Of a stretch of DNA of 64,000 nt, positions 53,990-63,900 are shown piece by piece. How positions within the stretch are numbered: the first letter of the stretch is position 1; each line of letters begins with the position of its first letter. Source of the stretch: CAZXYS01 sp964645005 (GTDB lineage: Bacteria; Bacteroidota; Ignavibacteria; Kapaibacteriales; UBA2268); the NCBI GenBank assembly GCA_964645005.1, contig CAZXYS010000001.1:158753-222752 (forward strand). Reading direction: 5' to 3'. The notes below the pieces were generated by a model. The model saw only the letters and a list, made by a program, of their open reading frames with translations. It ran no database searches and was not told the origin of the DNA. A program made the position numbers and the translations under genes.

Positions 53990-56900
53990 ATGAAAAAAAC
54001 AGTCGGCGTTTGTCTTGGCGCTTCCACAGTATCATTTGTGTTGGTATCGGGAACTGAAAACGGTGATTTGAATATAGAAAAGCATTTATCTGTCAAACAT
54101 GACGGCGATCCAAAAGGAACTTTTCTCGAAAATCTCAAAAAATTCAATCCCGATAAGCTGCCAACGGTCGTCACCGGCAGGAAATTCAGGAATATCGTTA
54201 CTCTTGACAACATTTCCGAGCCGGAAGCCACTGAATTAGCATTTAATCACATAAAAAACAAAGATGATAAATACGATGCCATCGCGAGTCTCGGCGGCGA
54301 GACTTTCATGGTTTATACCCTCGATGATGAATCGAAAATTTCCGGTGTCTACACTAAGAATCAGTGCGCTTCGGGGACAGGTGAATTTTTCCTGCAGCAG
54401 ATAAAAAGAATGGATTTATCTGTATCGGAAACGCTGGATATTTCCCAGAATGCAGAGCCTCATAAAGTCTCGGGTCGCTGCTCGGTCTTCTGCAAATCGG
54501 ATTGCACTCATGCCCTGAACAAAGGGACGCCTAAATCGGAAGTAACAGCCGGGCTGGCGCTGATGATCGCCGAAAAGATAGAGGAACTTCTGAAAAAAGT
54601 GCATGGCGGCAGGTATCTCGTCATCGGCGGTGTAACTCAGAACACGGTTGTCATGAAGTTTCTCCGGGAAATGTTCACGCAGGTGGAAGTGCCCGAAGAA
54701 GCTACATATTTTGAGGCATTTGGCGCCGCTATTTACGGGTTAAAAAAGAGAACTAAAAATTTTGAATCATTCGATAATATTCTTGTTGAGAAGGAAAGTT
54801 CCTTCACATTCCTGCAGCCTCTTTCAAAATACAGCGACATGGTCAAATACGAGACTATGGAAAAAGGGAAAGCGCATGACGGAGATAGATGTATTCTCGG
54901 GCTGGACGTAGGCTCGACGACTACGAAAGCTGTAGTAATCCGAACCGAAGATAACAGTATTCTCGGCTCGGTATATCTCTACACTAACGGCAATCCAGTT
55001 CGGGCTTCCCGGCAATGCTACGAGGAATTGCTGAAACAAATACCCGAAAAAATCAATATTGTCGGACTTGGCGCTACCGGATCGGGAAGGCAGATAGCAG
55101 GGCTGCACGCATTGACCGACGGCGTTATCAACGAAATAGTCGCTCACGCTACGGCAGCAGTATATTTCGATTCCGAAGTGGATACTATCTTTGAAATTGG
55201 CGGGCAGGATGCAAAATATACATACATCATCAACAAAGTACCAGCCGATTATGCCATGAATGAGGCATGTTCCGCCGGAACGGGCTCATTTATCGAGGAA
55301 TCCGCTTATGAATCACTGGGGATAAAAGTCACTGACATCGAAAAAATTGCTATGAAAGGGCAGGCGCCGCCCAATTTCAGCGATCAGTGCGCCGCTTTCA
55401 TAAGTTCGGATATTAAAACCGCTTTGCAGGAAGATATTAGGAAAGAAGATATAGTCGCAGGTCTGGTTTACTCAATTTGCATGAATTATGTCAACCGTGT
55501 AAAGGGCAATCGGCAGGTTGGCAAAAAGATTTTCATGCAGGGCGGCGTTAGCTATAACAAGGCTGTACCTGTTGCGATGGCGGCGCTTACGGACAAAGAA
55601 ATTATAGTTCCGCCGGAACCCGGGCTGATGGGCGCTTTCGGTGTGGCGCTGGAAGTGAAAGAAAAGATGGAACTGGGTTTCATTAAAGAGAAGCACTTTG
55701 ATCTCGCCGAGCTTGCAGCAAGAGATGTGAATTACAAGAAATCTTTCATCTGCCGCGGCGGCAAAGAGAAATGCGACCGCAAGTGCGTCATAAATAATAT
55801 TGAAGTGAATGGTAAGAAATATCCGTTCGGCGGCGCCTGTAACCGCTACTACAACTTACGTTATCACCGGAAAGATATAGCAACCGAAGAATACGACTGG
55901 GTAAAGCGGCGTCAGCAAATAACATTCGAAAAATACGCGCCGCAGGTGGATTTACCGGAAGATGCGCCGACCGTAGGTATAAATCTGTCATTCCACACCT
56001 ACACTCTATATCCGTTGTACTATAATTTCTTTACAAAACTGGGATTCAGAGTGATTCTGCCGGACGATCTCGATGAGGACGCCCTTGAAAGAGAACTGAC
56101 GTCTTTCTGCTTCCCGGCGCAGATCTCTCTCTGCACATTTCAGAACCTGCTGGCGAAAAATCCTGATTATATCTGGGTTCCGCATTTATCCGAGCTATAT
56201 GTAAATGATGAAGAAGAATACAGGATAGACTTCTGCAGTACGTGTGTGTTCGTGTGTGCAGAGCCGTACTTTCTGAAGCAGGCATTCAAGGATTATCAGC
56301 TTGATGGAAGAATGATCCACCCGAATCTGATAATGGCGAGCGGCTATGATTCCGAGCAGGATAAATTCGTGGAATCGGCAAAACAAATGGGTATTACCAA
56401 CGAAGAGAAGATCAGAGAAGCCCATAGATTTGCCGCCGAGCTGCAAATTCAATACCAGGACGAATTGTTCGAGATAGGCGAGGATTTCCTGAAATTCTTA
56501 GAGGAAAATCCCGACGAATTCGCTATGGTACTGGTTGGCAGACCTTATAATGCCTTCACTGATTTTGCCAATAAGGGGATACCCCGAAAATTCGCTTCCC
56601 GCGGTATCCATGTACTGCCCTACGATATTTTCGACTACCGCGATGAGTCTGTCGATGACAATATGTATTGGGAAGGCGGCAAGAAAATTTTGAAAGTCGC
56701 GAAGGTGATCAAAAGGCATCCGCAATTATTCGCAACCTATGTTTCCAATTTTTCCTGCGGACCGGATTCGCTTATAGTCCCTAAATTCCGTAAAATTATG
56801 GGGACGAAACCTTCTCTAACACTCGAACTCGACAGCCACAGCGCCGACGCAGGTATCAATACCCGTATCGATGCTGCCCTGGATATAATCCGCAATTACA

Positions 56901-58363
56901 GGAAAATCCAGGATACGGTCAAAGATCCCGAGGATAAGGATTTCGTCCTGGCGACCTGCTCAATTGCCGACGACTGGGTGTATTTCAACAGTTCCGAAGG
57001 AGAGAGCCTTAAGATAACCGATCCGAAAATCAAAGTGCTGATCCCATCGATGGGCGATCTGGCAGCGCCGATGTTTGCCGCGGCAATGCGCAATTTCGGC
57101 ATCAACGCCGAAGCCCTGCCCGAAGCTAACTGGGATATTCTCAAATATGCACGCGCTAATTCAACAGGAAAGGAATGTCTGCCGCTGCTGCTGCTGGCGG
57201 GGTCGCTTGTGGATTACATGGAAAATCGCTGGGACGGTCAGGAATACGTAGCTCTGTTTAACGTGCAGGGCGGCGGGAATTGCCGGCTTGGTCAATATCC
57301 GCCATTTTTGCGAGATTTGATCAGAAATAAAAGATATCGCAATGTCGCAACTTTCGAACTAATGAATGATGACGGCTTCACAGGCTTGGGACCGGATTTT
57401 GCCAAATATGCCATTCAAAATCTGTTGATAAGCGATGTCCTCGACGACGTCCGCAGCGCTATCATGGCTAATGCCGTCGATCCCGAGGAAGGTCTTAAAG
57501 TATTTTATGAAGAGTATAACAAGGTTGTTCAAACAATGGTCGAAGATCAGGATAAAGTATTCGGGCAGCTTGAACGGATGGCTAAGCGGCTGCGCAGCGA
57601 TGTTCCCGCTCGCATACCTATTGAAGAATCGAAATATATTGCATTGGTTGGCGAGATATACGTCCGGCGCGATGGCTTCTCGCACAAGTGGCTGAACAAG
57701 GAATTTGCAAAGAAGGGCTTTGTCATAAAAGATGCCTACATTGCTGAATGGATCTTCTACGTTGATTATCTCCTGCAGATCAATCTGCTGGAAGCGGATA
57801 AGTCTCTTAAAATGTGCTACGAGCAGAAGATTCGCAGCATGTTCATGCGCAGCGCCGAAAAGAAAATCAAAAAAATCATGGAAAAAAGCGGTTGGTATGA
57901 GTACATGCCGATAGAAGTCGAACCGCTGCTGGAAGCAAGCAAACACATTTTACCTTTAGAATACAAAGGGGAACCGGGCATAACTCTGGGCGTTTCATTG
58001 CACGAGACGCTAACTCATTATTGCGGAGTGATAAACATTGGTCCGTTTGGTTGTATGCCGACGCGCCTGTCGGAAGCTATCACCATTCCGAATATGACCG
58101 TCAACGATAAAATAAACGCCGAACGCCGTAGGGATCCCAAATACAACCTTTCCGAAGTATTCAACGGCAATATGACAATACCATACTTATCGATCGAAAC
58201 GGACGGCAACGTATATCCGCAGATAACCGAAGCGCGCCTCGAGACTTTCACTTTGCAATGTGAGCGCGTCGCCGGACTTATGAAGAAAGCTAAGATGAAG
58301 AACGGGAAAAACGGTGATGGCAAATTCCAGCCGTTTAAGGTAATAGAGAAGGCATTTAAATAA
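53990..58363 (+). CDS. Giant fused acyl-CoA dehydratase activase-like protein
   Basis: 1457 aa. Two BcrAD/BadFG ATPase domains lie in tandem (about residues 1-255 and 300-565), followed by a DUF2229 / HgdB-like region. Activases of 2-hydroxyacyl-CoA dehydratases use ATP to drive electron transfer from a [4Fe-4S] cluster held by two Cys per subunit. Cys are present in both domains: NQCASGTG (C126) with RCSVFCKSDC (C164/C168), and NEACSAGTG (C427) with SDQCAAF (C467). The ATP motif LGLDVGSTTTKAV is clear in the second domain; the first is degenerate (VCLGASTVSF). A Cys-rich stretch (CRGGKEKCDRKC) lies near 590. No separate dehydratase or CoA-transferase genes are near. The substrate of such giants is unknown. 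Confidence 0.85.
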   Translation: MKKTVGVCLGASTVSFVLVSGTENGDLNIEKHLSVKHDGDPKGTFLENLKKFNPDKLPTVVTGRKFRNIVTLDNISEPEATELAFNHIKNKDDKYDAIASLGGETFMVYTLDDESKISGVYTKNQCASGTGEFFLQQIKRMDLSVSETLDISQNAEPHKVSGRCSVFCKSDCTHALNKGTPKSEVTAGLALMIAEKIEELLKKVHGGRYLVIGGVTQNTVVMKFLREMFTQVEVPEEATYFEAFGAAIYGLKKRTKNFESFDNILVEKESSFTFLQPLSKYSDMVKYETMEKGKAHDGDRCILGLDVGSTTTKAVVIRTEDNSILGSVYLYTNGNPVRASRQCYEELLKQIPEKINIVGLGATGSGRQIAGLHALTDGVINEIVAHATAAVYFDSEVDTIFEIGGQDAKYTYIINKVPADYAMNEACSAGTGSFIEESAYESLGIKVTDIEKIAMKGQAPPNFSDQCAAFISSDIKTALQEDIRKEDIVAGLVYSICMNYVNRVKGNRQVGKKIFMQGGVSYNKAVPVAMAALTDKEIIVPPEPGLMGAFGVALEVKEKMELGFIKEKHFDLAELAARDVNYKKSFICRGGKEKCDRKCVINNIEVNGKKYPFGGACNRYYNLRYHRKDIATEEYDWVKRRQQITFEKYAPQVDLPEDAPTVGINLSFHTYTLYPLYYNFFTKLGFRVILPDDLDEDALERELTSFCFPAQISLCTFQNLLAKNPDYIWVPHLSELYVNDEEEYRIDFCSTCVFVCAEPYFLKQAFKDYQLDGRMIHPNLIMASGYDSEQDKFVESAKQMGITNEEKIREAHRFAAELQIQYQDELFEIGEDFLKFLEENPDEFAMVLVGRPYNAFTDFANKGIPRKFASRGIHVLPYDIFDYRDESVDDNMYWEGGKKILKVAKVIKRHPQLFATYVSNFSCGPDSLIVPKFRKIMGTKPSLTLELDSHSADAGINTRIDAALDIIRNYRKIQDTVKDPEDKDFVLATCSIADDWVYFNSSEGESLKITDPKIKVLIPSMGDLAAPMFAAAMRNFGINAEALPEANWDILKYARANSTGKECLPLLLLAGSLVDYMENRWDGQEYVALFNVQGGGNCRLGQYPPFLRDLIRNKRYRNVATFELMNDDGFTGLGPDFAKYAIQNLLISDVLDDVRSAIMANAVDPEEGLKVFYEEYNKVVQTMVEDQDKVFGQLERMAKRLRSDVPARIPIEESKYIALVGEIYVRRDGFSHKWLNKEFAKKGFVIKDAYIAEWIFYVDYLLQINLLEADKSLKMCYEQKIRSMFMRSAEKKIKKIMEKSGWYEYMPIEVEPLLEASKHILPLEYKGEPGITLGVSLHETLTHYCGVINIGPFGCMPTRLSEAITIPNMTVNDKINAERRRDPKYNLSEVFNGNMTIPYLSIETDGNVYPQITEARLETFTLQCERVAGLMKKAKMKNGKNGDGKFQPFKVIEKAFK

Positions 58364-58406
58364 AATGATTTAATTGTCAAAAATAAAAATTTATTATTTT
58401 TGGAAA

Positions 58407-61400
58407 ATGGATAATTCCGAAAATAAAAATATGAATTCCTCGGAAAATACCATACAATCCATTGCTCATGCGATTGTTGATGAAACTTCCGAAGTGATGA
58501 AGACCGCCCAATCCGAGGAAGATCTAGGGATAGCTTTTGAAAAAATACTTGGTATTCACCTTCAGCAGCTTGGCTTAAAAACTTACCCCAAATATGAGAA
58601 AACTATCTTCGAAGCAGGGAAGAGATCAGATGCCCTGCACGGTCAAATCATTATAGAATATGAAAAGCCGCGATCACTACAATCTAAGGGCAGAGTTGAT
58701 CATGCTTTCGAACAGCTTGCAGGGTACATTTCCGGCGAAGCCGAAGCTAACAAAGATGTACTGGATATATCGAAACCAAAATATATCGGTGTCGGCTTTG
58801 ACGGCGGGCAAATCTTTTTTGTTCGTTATAAGGGGCAAATTGACAGTGATAAAAATAAGATAGATAGATCGGAATTTGTTCTGGCGGGACCTTTTAATTT
58901 CGATCATGAAAGCGCCCGCACACTGTTGACTTATTTCAGAGCTCTGACTAAATTCCTGCTTACGCCGGAGAATTTGGCAGAGAGATTTGGACCTTCCGGC
59001 AAAATAGCGCCGGTTATGGTTACCGCATTTACGGATGCGATTCAAAATTGGAGCGACCGTAAGATCAAAGTTTTCTTTGATGAATGGAAGCGGCTTTTTG
59101 GAATAGTTTACGGTGAGCATTTTAATAATAATTCGCAAAAAGATCTCGAAACACTTAACAAGCTCTATAATATCAAGAAAGATGTAGGATTCCAGGAATT
59201 ACTCTTTTGCATACATACGTATTTTGCCCTTTTGATGAAGTTAATAGCTGCGGATCTGCTGGCTTTGAAAGACAGCACTCTGACTTCGTTGTACAGCCAG
59301 AAACTGGTACACCTTTCGGAATCAGACCTTAAACGACAGCTTTATGACATTGAGCAGGGCGGAATTTTTGCCAAAAGGGGGATATCCAATTTTCTTGAAG
59401 GCGACTTTTTCAGTTGGTATCTGAATGCTTTTTCATCGCCGCGTTTGCAGGAAGGGCTTCGCGAAATGATTAGAGCTTTGTCGAATTTTGAGCCCGCGAC
59501 ATCGCTTATAACGCCTGAAACAACAGTCGATCTTCTGAAAAAGCTCTATCAGTATCTCGTTCCCAAAGAAGTCAGGCACAGATTGGGCGAGTATTATTCG
59601 CCTGATTGGCTGGCGGAATTGACTTTAAATGAATTGGGATATGAGGGAAAAACAACTAAACGGCTATTGGATCCCGCCTGCGGTTCCGGTACTTTTTTAG
59701 CGCTTGCAATTCAAAAAGCCAAGGAATCCGACAAAAAGCAAAATAACAAACGTATTGAAACGGCAAAACAAATCGTTAATAATATATGGGGCTTCGATTT
59801 AAATCCGCTCGCAATAATAGCATCCAGAACAAACTACCTGTTTGCAATGGGGGAACTTATAGAGGAATTGGACGAGGTGGAAATACCGGTATATCTTGCC
59901 GATTCCGTCCTTTGCCCCGAGCGCACAAGCGGTCAGATGGAAATAGCACCTGCTTACGGTAAACACATAAAAATGCACACCTCGGTTGGCAGTTTTCATG
60001 TTCCTTATATATGGATCAAGGATAACGGTATTCTTCTGAAAAGGGCGGCGCCTCTGATTGAGTGGTTAGTTAAAGATCAGTTTGAAAGCGAAATAGCGTT
60101 AAAGCATTTGAAAGAAGCAGGCTGCGCCTATCCGCCTCATGAGAAGACTGTCGAGCATTTTTACAATGAAATTCTAGAGCTGGAAAAAGGCGACAAAAAC
60201 GGCATCTGGGCACGATTTTTGAAAAATGTATTTGCGCCGATAATGGCAGGAAAATTCGATTACATAGCGGGCAATCCGCCCTGGATAAGATGGGGCTATT
60301 TAGCCAGGGAATACCGTAATGCTACTCTGAATCTATGGAAAAACTACGGTTTATTTTCTCTTAAAGGGTTCGAAGCGCGTCTGGGCGGCGGCGAAAAGGA
60401 TTTTTCCATGCTGTTTGTTTATTCGGTAACTGACAATTTCCTTAAAAATGGCGGTAAGCTCGGTTTTCTGATAACACAGGAAGTATTCAAATCAAAAGGC
60501 GCCGGCGAGGGTTTCAGGAAGTTTTACTATGGTGATAATGATAAAAGAACATATCTGAAAGTATTGAAGGCTCATGATTTCGTATCGTTGCAGCCTTTTG
60601 AGGGCGCCGCAAATAAAAGCGCTGCTATCTTCCTGAAAAAAGGTGAAAAGACAAAATATCCGGTGCCATACTATGTTTGGTCAAAGAAAAAAGGCGCAGG
60701 CAGAATTCAACCGAATATGCCCGCAAAAGAGACATCAATAAAATTGAAGAAACGCAAGCTGCTTGCCAGACCGATAGGTAAATTATCAGGTTCATGGCAA
60801 ACACTGACTTTAAAACAAAAGAATTTGAAAAAAATATCCGGCGAGAATTATTATAAAGCAAGACTGGGTGCTCGAGTTGAGCCTTACGGAGTCTTTTGGA
60901 TAAATATACAACAGACATTCAAGGATGATACTGCCATAGTCAATAATCTTTATAACAGAGGAAAAAGAGAGGTTTTTTCTGTTACGGAAAGGATTGAAAC
61001 TGACCTTATTTACCCGATTGTAAGCGGCAGAGATGTAGGAAGGTGGGGCGCTATTCCCAAACACTATGTAGTATTACCGCAGGATACCGAAAAGCGCGAG
61101 CCCTATCCCGAAAAATATATGAAGGAAAATTACCCGAGGACTTTCAACTACCTGACTAATTTCAAAGAGATACTATTATCGAGGGGTTCGAAGACAGTGC
61201 GAAATCTTGCTGAGAGAACCGCTTTTTATGCAATGTTTGGGATAGGGGAATACACAGTTGCCAGATACAAAGTCGTCTGGAAGAGAATGGCACAGGATAT
61301 ATACGCATCAGTAATATCGCAATATAAGACGCCGTTTGGATATAAAACTGTTGTTCCGACGGATACAACGTCGCTGTTTGCAACACAAAATCTCGAGGAA

Positions 61401-61664
61401 GCGCATTATCTCTGCGCAATTATTAATTCTGAGACTGTCAGAGAATTCGTAAAATCTTATTCATCTGGCGGCAGGGGATTCGGCGTGCCATCGATAATGA
61501 AGCATATAGGCATTCCGAAATTTGAGGAAGATAATGGAATCCATACTCAATTATCCGAAATATCAAGTAAGTTGCATAAATTTAAACAAGAAAGAAACGA
61601 TAAGGATATTCCTGATTTGGAAAACGAAACAAATACATTAGTTAAGAAAATTTTTGAGTTGTAA
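58407..61664 (+). CDS. N6-adenine DNA methylase fused to nuclease-like domain (type IIG-like)
   Basis: 1085 aa from ATG 58407 (the frame opens at TTG 58374). The N-terminal ~170 residues resemble a PD-(D/E)xK-type nuclease: RSDALHGQIIIEYEK near 75-87. A helical region follows. The adenine methylase core has HRLGEYYSPDWLAE (near 391), motif I LLDPACGSGTFLAL (near 420) and motif IV AGNPPWIRWG (near 621). The C-terminal ~450 residues should include target recognition (YPIVSGRDVGRW, ending GGRGFGVPSIMKHIGIPKFE). One polypeptide would cut and methylate DNA, as in type IIG enzymes. No separate specificity or helicase gene is adjacent. It starts 43 bases after the activase gene but is probably functionally unrelated. 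Confidence 0.82.
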   Translation: MDNSENKNMNSSENTIQSIAHAIVDETSEVMKTAQSEEDLGIAFEKILGIHLQQLGLKTYPKYEKTIFEAGKRSDALHGQIIIEYEKPRSLQSKGRVDHAFEQLAGYISGEAEANKDVLDISKPKYIGVGFDGGQIFFVRYKGQIDSDKNKIDRSEFVLAGPFNFDHESARTLLTYFRALTKFLLTPENLAERFGPSGKIAPVMVTAFTDAIQNWSDRKIKVFFDEWKRLFGIVYGEHFNNNSQKDLETLNKLYNIKKDVGFQELLFCIHTYFALLMKLIAADLLALKDSTLTSLYSQKLVHLSESDLKRQLYDIEQGGIFAKRGISNFLEGDFFSWYLNAFSSPRLQEGLREMIRALSNFEPATSLITPETTVDLLKKLYQYLVPKEVRHRLGEYYSPDWLAELTLNELGYEGKTTKRLLDPACGSGTFLALAIQKAKESDKKQNNKRIETAKQIVNNIWGFDLNPLAIIASRTNYLFAMGELIEELDEVEIPVYLADSVLCPERTSGQMEIAPAYGKHIKMHTSVGSFHVPYIWIKDNGILLKRAAPLIEWLVKDQFESEIALKHLKEAGCAYPPHEKTVEHFYNEILELEKGDKNGIWARFLKNVFAPIMAGKFDYIAGNPPWIRWGYLAREYRNATLNLWKNYGLFSLKGFEARLGGGEKDFSMLFVYSVTDNFLKNGGKLGFLITQEVFKSKGAGEGFRKFYYGDNDKRTYLKVLKAHDFVSLQPFEGAANKSAAIFLKKGEKTKYPVPYYVWSKKKGAGRIQPNMPAKETSIKLKKRKLLARPIGKLSGSWQTLTLKQKNLKKISGENYYKARLGARVEPYGVFWINIQQTFKDDTAIVNNLYNRGKREVFSVTERIETDLIYPIVSGRDVGRWGAIPKHYVVLPQDTEKREPYPEKYMKENYPRTFNYLTNFKEILLSRGSKTVRNLAERTAFYAMFGIGEYTVARYKVVWKRMAQDIYASVISQYKTPFGYKTVVPTDTTSLFATQNLEEAHYLCAIINSETVREFVKSYSSGGRGFGVPSIMKHIGIPKFEEDNGIHTQLSEISSKLHKFKQERNDKDIPDLENETNTLVKKIFEL

Positions 61665-61821
61665 ATTGAATTGAATGCCTAATTCCCTTTAAAAATTAAT
61701 TACTGTTACCTAATATTCCTTACTTATTACCAGAATTTCTTCCAACTTTTGCTAACAAAATTCGTAATATTATGAGTTATAGTTTCAAATTCTGTTAATA
61801 ACTTAACTTACGGAGTAAATT

Positions 61822-63900
61822 ATGAAATTATCTTTATATTTTGGATTGATCTTTCTAATGTCGATTTCATTAAAGGCTAGAACTGATTTTAATCCACCGG
61901 AAACAAAGAAAGAACCTGTTTTGGATACAATGCACGGTTTTGAATTTACAGATTATTACCGCTGGCTTGAAGATAAAGATGATCCTAAAGTTAAAACTTG
62001 GTCTCATGCTCAACATGAATATACAATCGATTATATTAATAAAACAACTAAAGAGATACCCGGGCTTCGGGATGAAATCAAAGTTTATCTAGACCGCGAC
62101 TATAAAAGTGCGCCTTTTTATGAAGGTGAAAGGCTTTTCTTTTATGCTCGGAAGAAAGGTGAGCAACAAAATAAGCTTTATACTGTTATCGATGGAAAGG
62201 AAAAAATAATCTTCGACCCTGAGGAAATTGATACTTCCGGCAAATCGGCAATAACAGGAGCAGATTTCACTGAAGATGGGGAAAAGGCAGCTATCGGAGT
62301 GCAGCATGCCGGTAATGAGATTAGTGATTACAGGATAGTTGATACCAGAAAAGGAGAAATACTTGGAGAAGTTATTGAAGATCTGGGTGGTTTTTCATGG
62401 ACGAAAGATGAAAAGCATGCTTATGTTGTTCAGCGAACGCAGGATATGATCGACAAACAAATTCCATTGAAGACTTATCTCCATAAAGTAGGTGATGACA
62501 GGGATAACGACAAGTTCTTGGCTCAACCAGAGGATGCAAAGGATTTTATATCAATCTGGGATTCCGAAGAAGCTGATGTAACTTTCTTTTCCGAAGGAGA
62601 TTTCCGGTCAAATACTTTGAAAATAAGTGAAGCCGGTATCATGGATGAATCAAAAACAATTTACAGCAGCAAGAAATTCACAGCAAATCCCGAAGTTAAA
62701 AATGGTAAAATTTATTTTTACACAAATCATAAAGCTCCGAATTATAAAATAATGGTTGCGGATCTCGATAATCCGAAATTTGAGAATTGGGAAGTGTTCT
62801 ACCCGGAGAAAGAGACAGTGCTGGAAGGTTTTTCAATTACTTCCGATTACGTTATAGTTAGATATAAAGAAGATGTACTTAGTCATCTGCAGGCTTATGA
62901 TATGGAAGGGCACCTGGTTAAGGATATTGAACTCCCTGAAGCAGCAAATGTATCGGGTATGAGATACCATAAGGAATCAAATACGGTCTTTGTTTCCCTG
63001 AGTACTTTCACTAACTCTGCCAAAGTGTATAAACTTGACGGTAAAACACTTAAGTGGGAGTTTTTCTATAAGGATGACCCGCCTATTGATACAAAAGGTA
63101 TTGAGTCTAAGCTGGTGTTCTATTATTCCAAAGACAGTACATGTGTACCCATATTTATTGTACATAAAAAGGGAATTAAGTTAGACGGCAGTAATCCTGT
63201 TCTACTTTATGGCTACGGTGGTTTTAACTATGGGATGAAACCTCACTTTCTCGGAACTACAGCTGCATTTGTCAATCGGGGTGGTATTTATGCTATAGCT
63301 TGTCTTCGTGGTGGTAATGAGTACGGTGAAAATTGGCATAAGGAAGGTATGATGTATAAAAAACAAAATACGTTTGATGATTTCATTGCCGCAGCGGAGT
63401 TTCTTGTCAATGAGAATTATACTAACTATGACAAACTCGCTATCAAAGGCGGCAGTAATGGTGGACTGCTCGTTGGGGCTGTTATCACTCAAAGACCGGA
63501 TATATGCGAAACGGCAATTTGCGCTGTACCATTACTCGACATGCTGCGCTATCATAAGTTTCTTATTGCACGATACTGGATACCTGAATATGGCGACCCT
63601 GATAGGAGAAAGGACTTTTTCAATTTACTTGAATATTCCCCATATCACAATATCAGCAAGGGGTACAACTATCCAACTATGCTGGTCAAAGCGGGCGAAA
63701 ACGATTCCCGCGTGGATGCGTTGCACGCAAAGAAATTTGCAGCAGCTTTGCAGAATCATCCCTCGCAGAAAAATCCTGTTATGCTATTCATAGATTTTGA
63801 GAGTGGGCATGGTTCAGGGCAGTCAATTGATCAGCTTGTGGATAATATTGAATTGGAATGGAGATTCCTTATGAATGAACTGGAAATGACTAATGATTGA
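61822..63900 (+). CDS. Prolyl oligopeptidase (S9A family), exported
   Basis: 692 aa. A signal peptide (MKLSLYFGLIFLMSISLKA) suggests periplasmic location. The N-terminal part starts with DTMHGFEFTDYYRWLEDKDD, typical of the family, and forms a beta-propeller (to about residue 430). The alpha/beta hydrolase domain has LLYGYGGFN and YAIACLRGGNEYGENWHKEG. The catalytic triad is complete: Ser545 in KGGSNGG, Asp628 in ENDSRV, His663 in SGHGSG. It cleaves short peptides after proline. No T9SS sorting domain is present, so it differs from the subtilisin in destination. GGAG lies upstream of the ATG. Single gene. Confidence 0.93.
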   Translation: MKLSLYFGLIFLMSISLKARTDFNPPETKKEPVLDTMHGFEFTDYYRWLEDKDDPKVKTWSHAQHEYTIDYINKTTKEIPGLRDEIKVYLDRDYKSAPFYEGERLFFYARKKGEQQNKLYTVIDGKEKIIFDPEEIDTSGKSAITGADFTEDGEKAAIGVQHAGNEISDYRIVDTRKGEILGEVIEDLGGFSWTKDEKHAYVVQRTQDMIDKQIPLKTYLHKVGDDRDNDKFLAQPEDAKDFISIWDSEEADVTFFSEGDFRSNTLKISEAGIMDESKTIYSSKKFTANPEVKNGKIYFYTNHKAPNYKIMVADLDNPKFENWEVFYPEKETVLEGFSITSDYVIVRYKEDVLSHLQAYDMEGHLVKDIELPEAANVSGMRYHKESNTVFVSLSTFTNSAKVYKLDGKTLKWEFFYKDDPPIDTKGIESKLVFYYSKDSTCVPIFIVHKKGIKLDGSNPVLLYGYGGFNYGMKPHFLGTTAAFVNRGGIYAIACLRGGNEYGENWHKEGMMYKKQNTFDDFIAAAEFLVNENYTNYDKLAIKGGSNGGLLVGAVITQRPDICETAICAVPLLDMLRYHKFLIARYWIPEYGDPDRRKDFFNLLEYSPYHNISKGYNYPTMLVKAGENDSRVDALHAKKFAAALQNHPSQKNPVMLFIDFESGHGSGQSIDQLVDNIELEWRFLMNELEMTND

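Noticed and set aside
57359..57946. 195-codon minus-strand frame inside the giant activase gene
   Set aside because: Antisense shadow of a conserved coding region, with no motif or start signal.
58407..61664. BREX or DISARM defence island
   Set aside because: The methylase resembles PglX in size, but none of the partner genes (PglZ, BrxC, BrxL, helicases) is present nearby.
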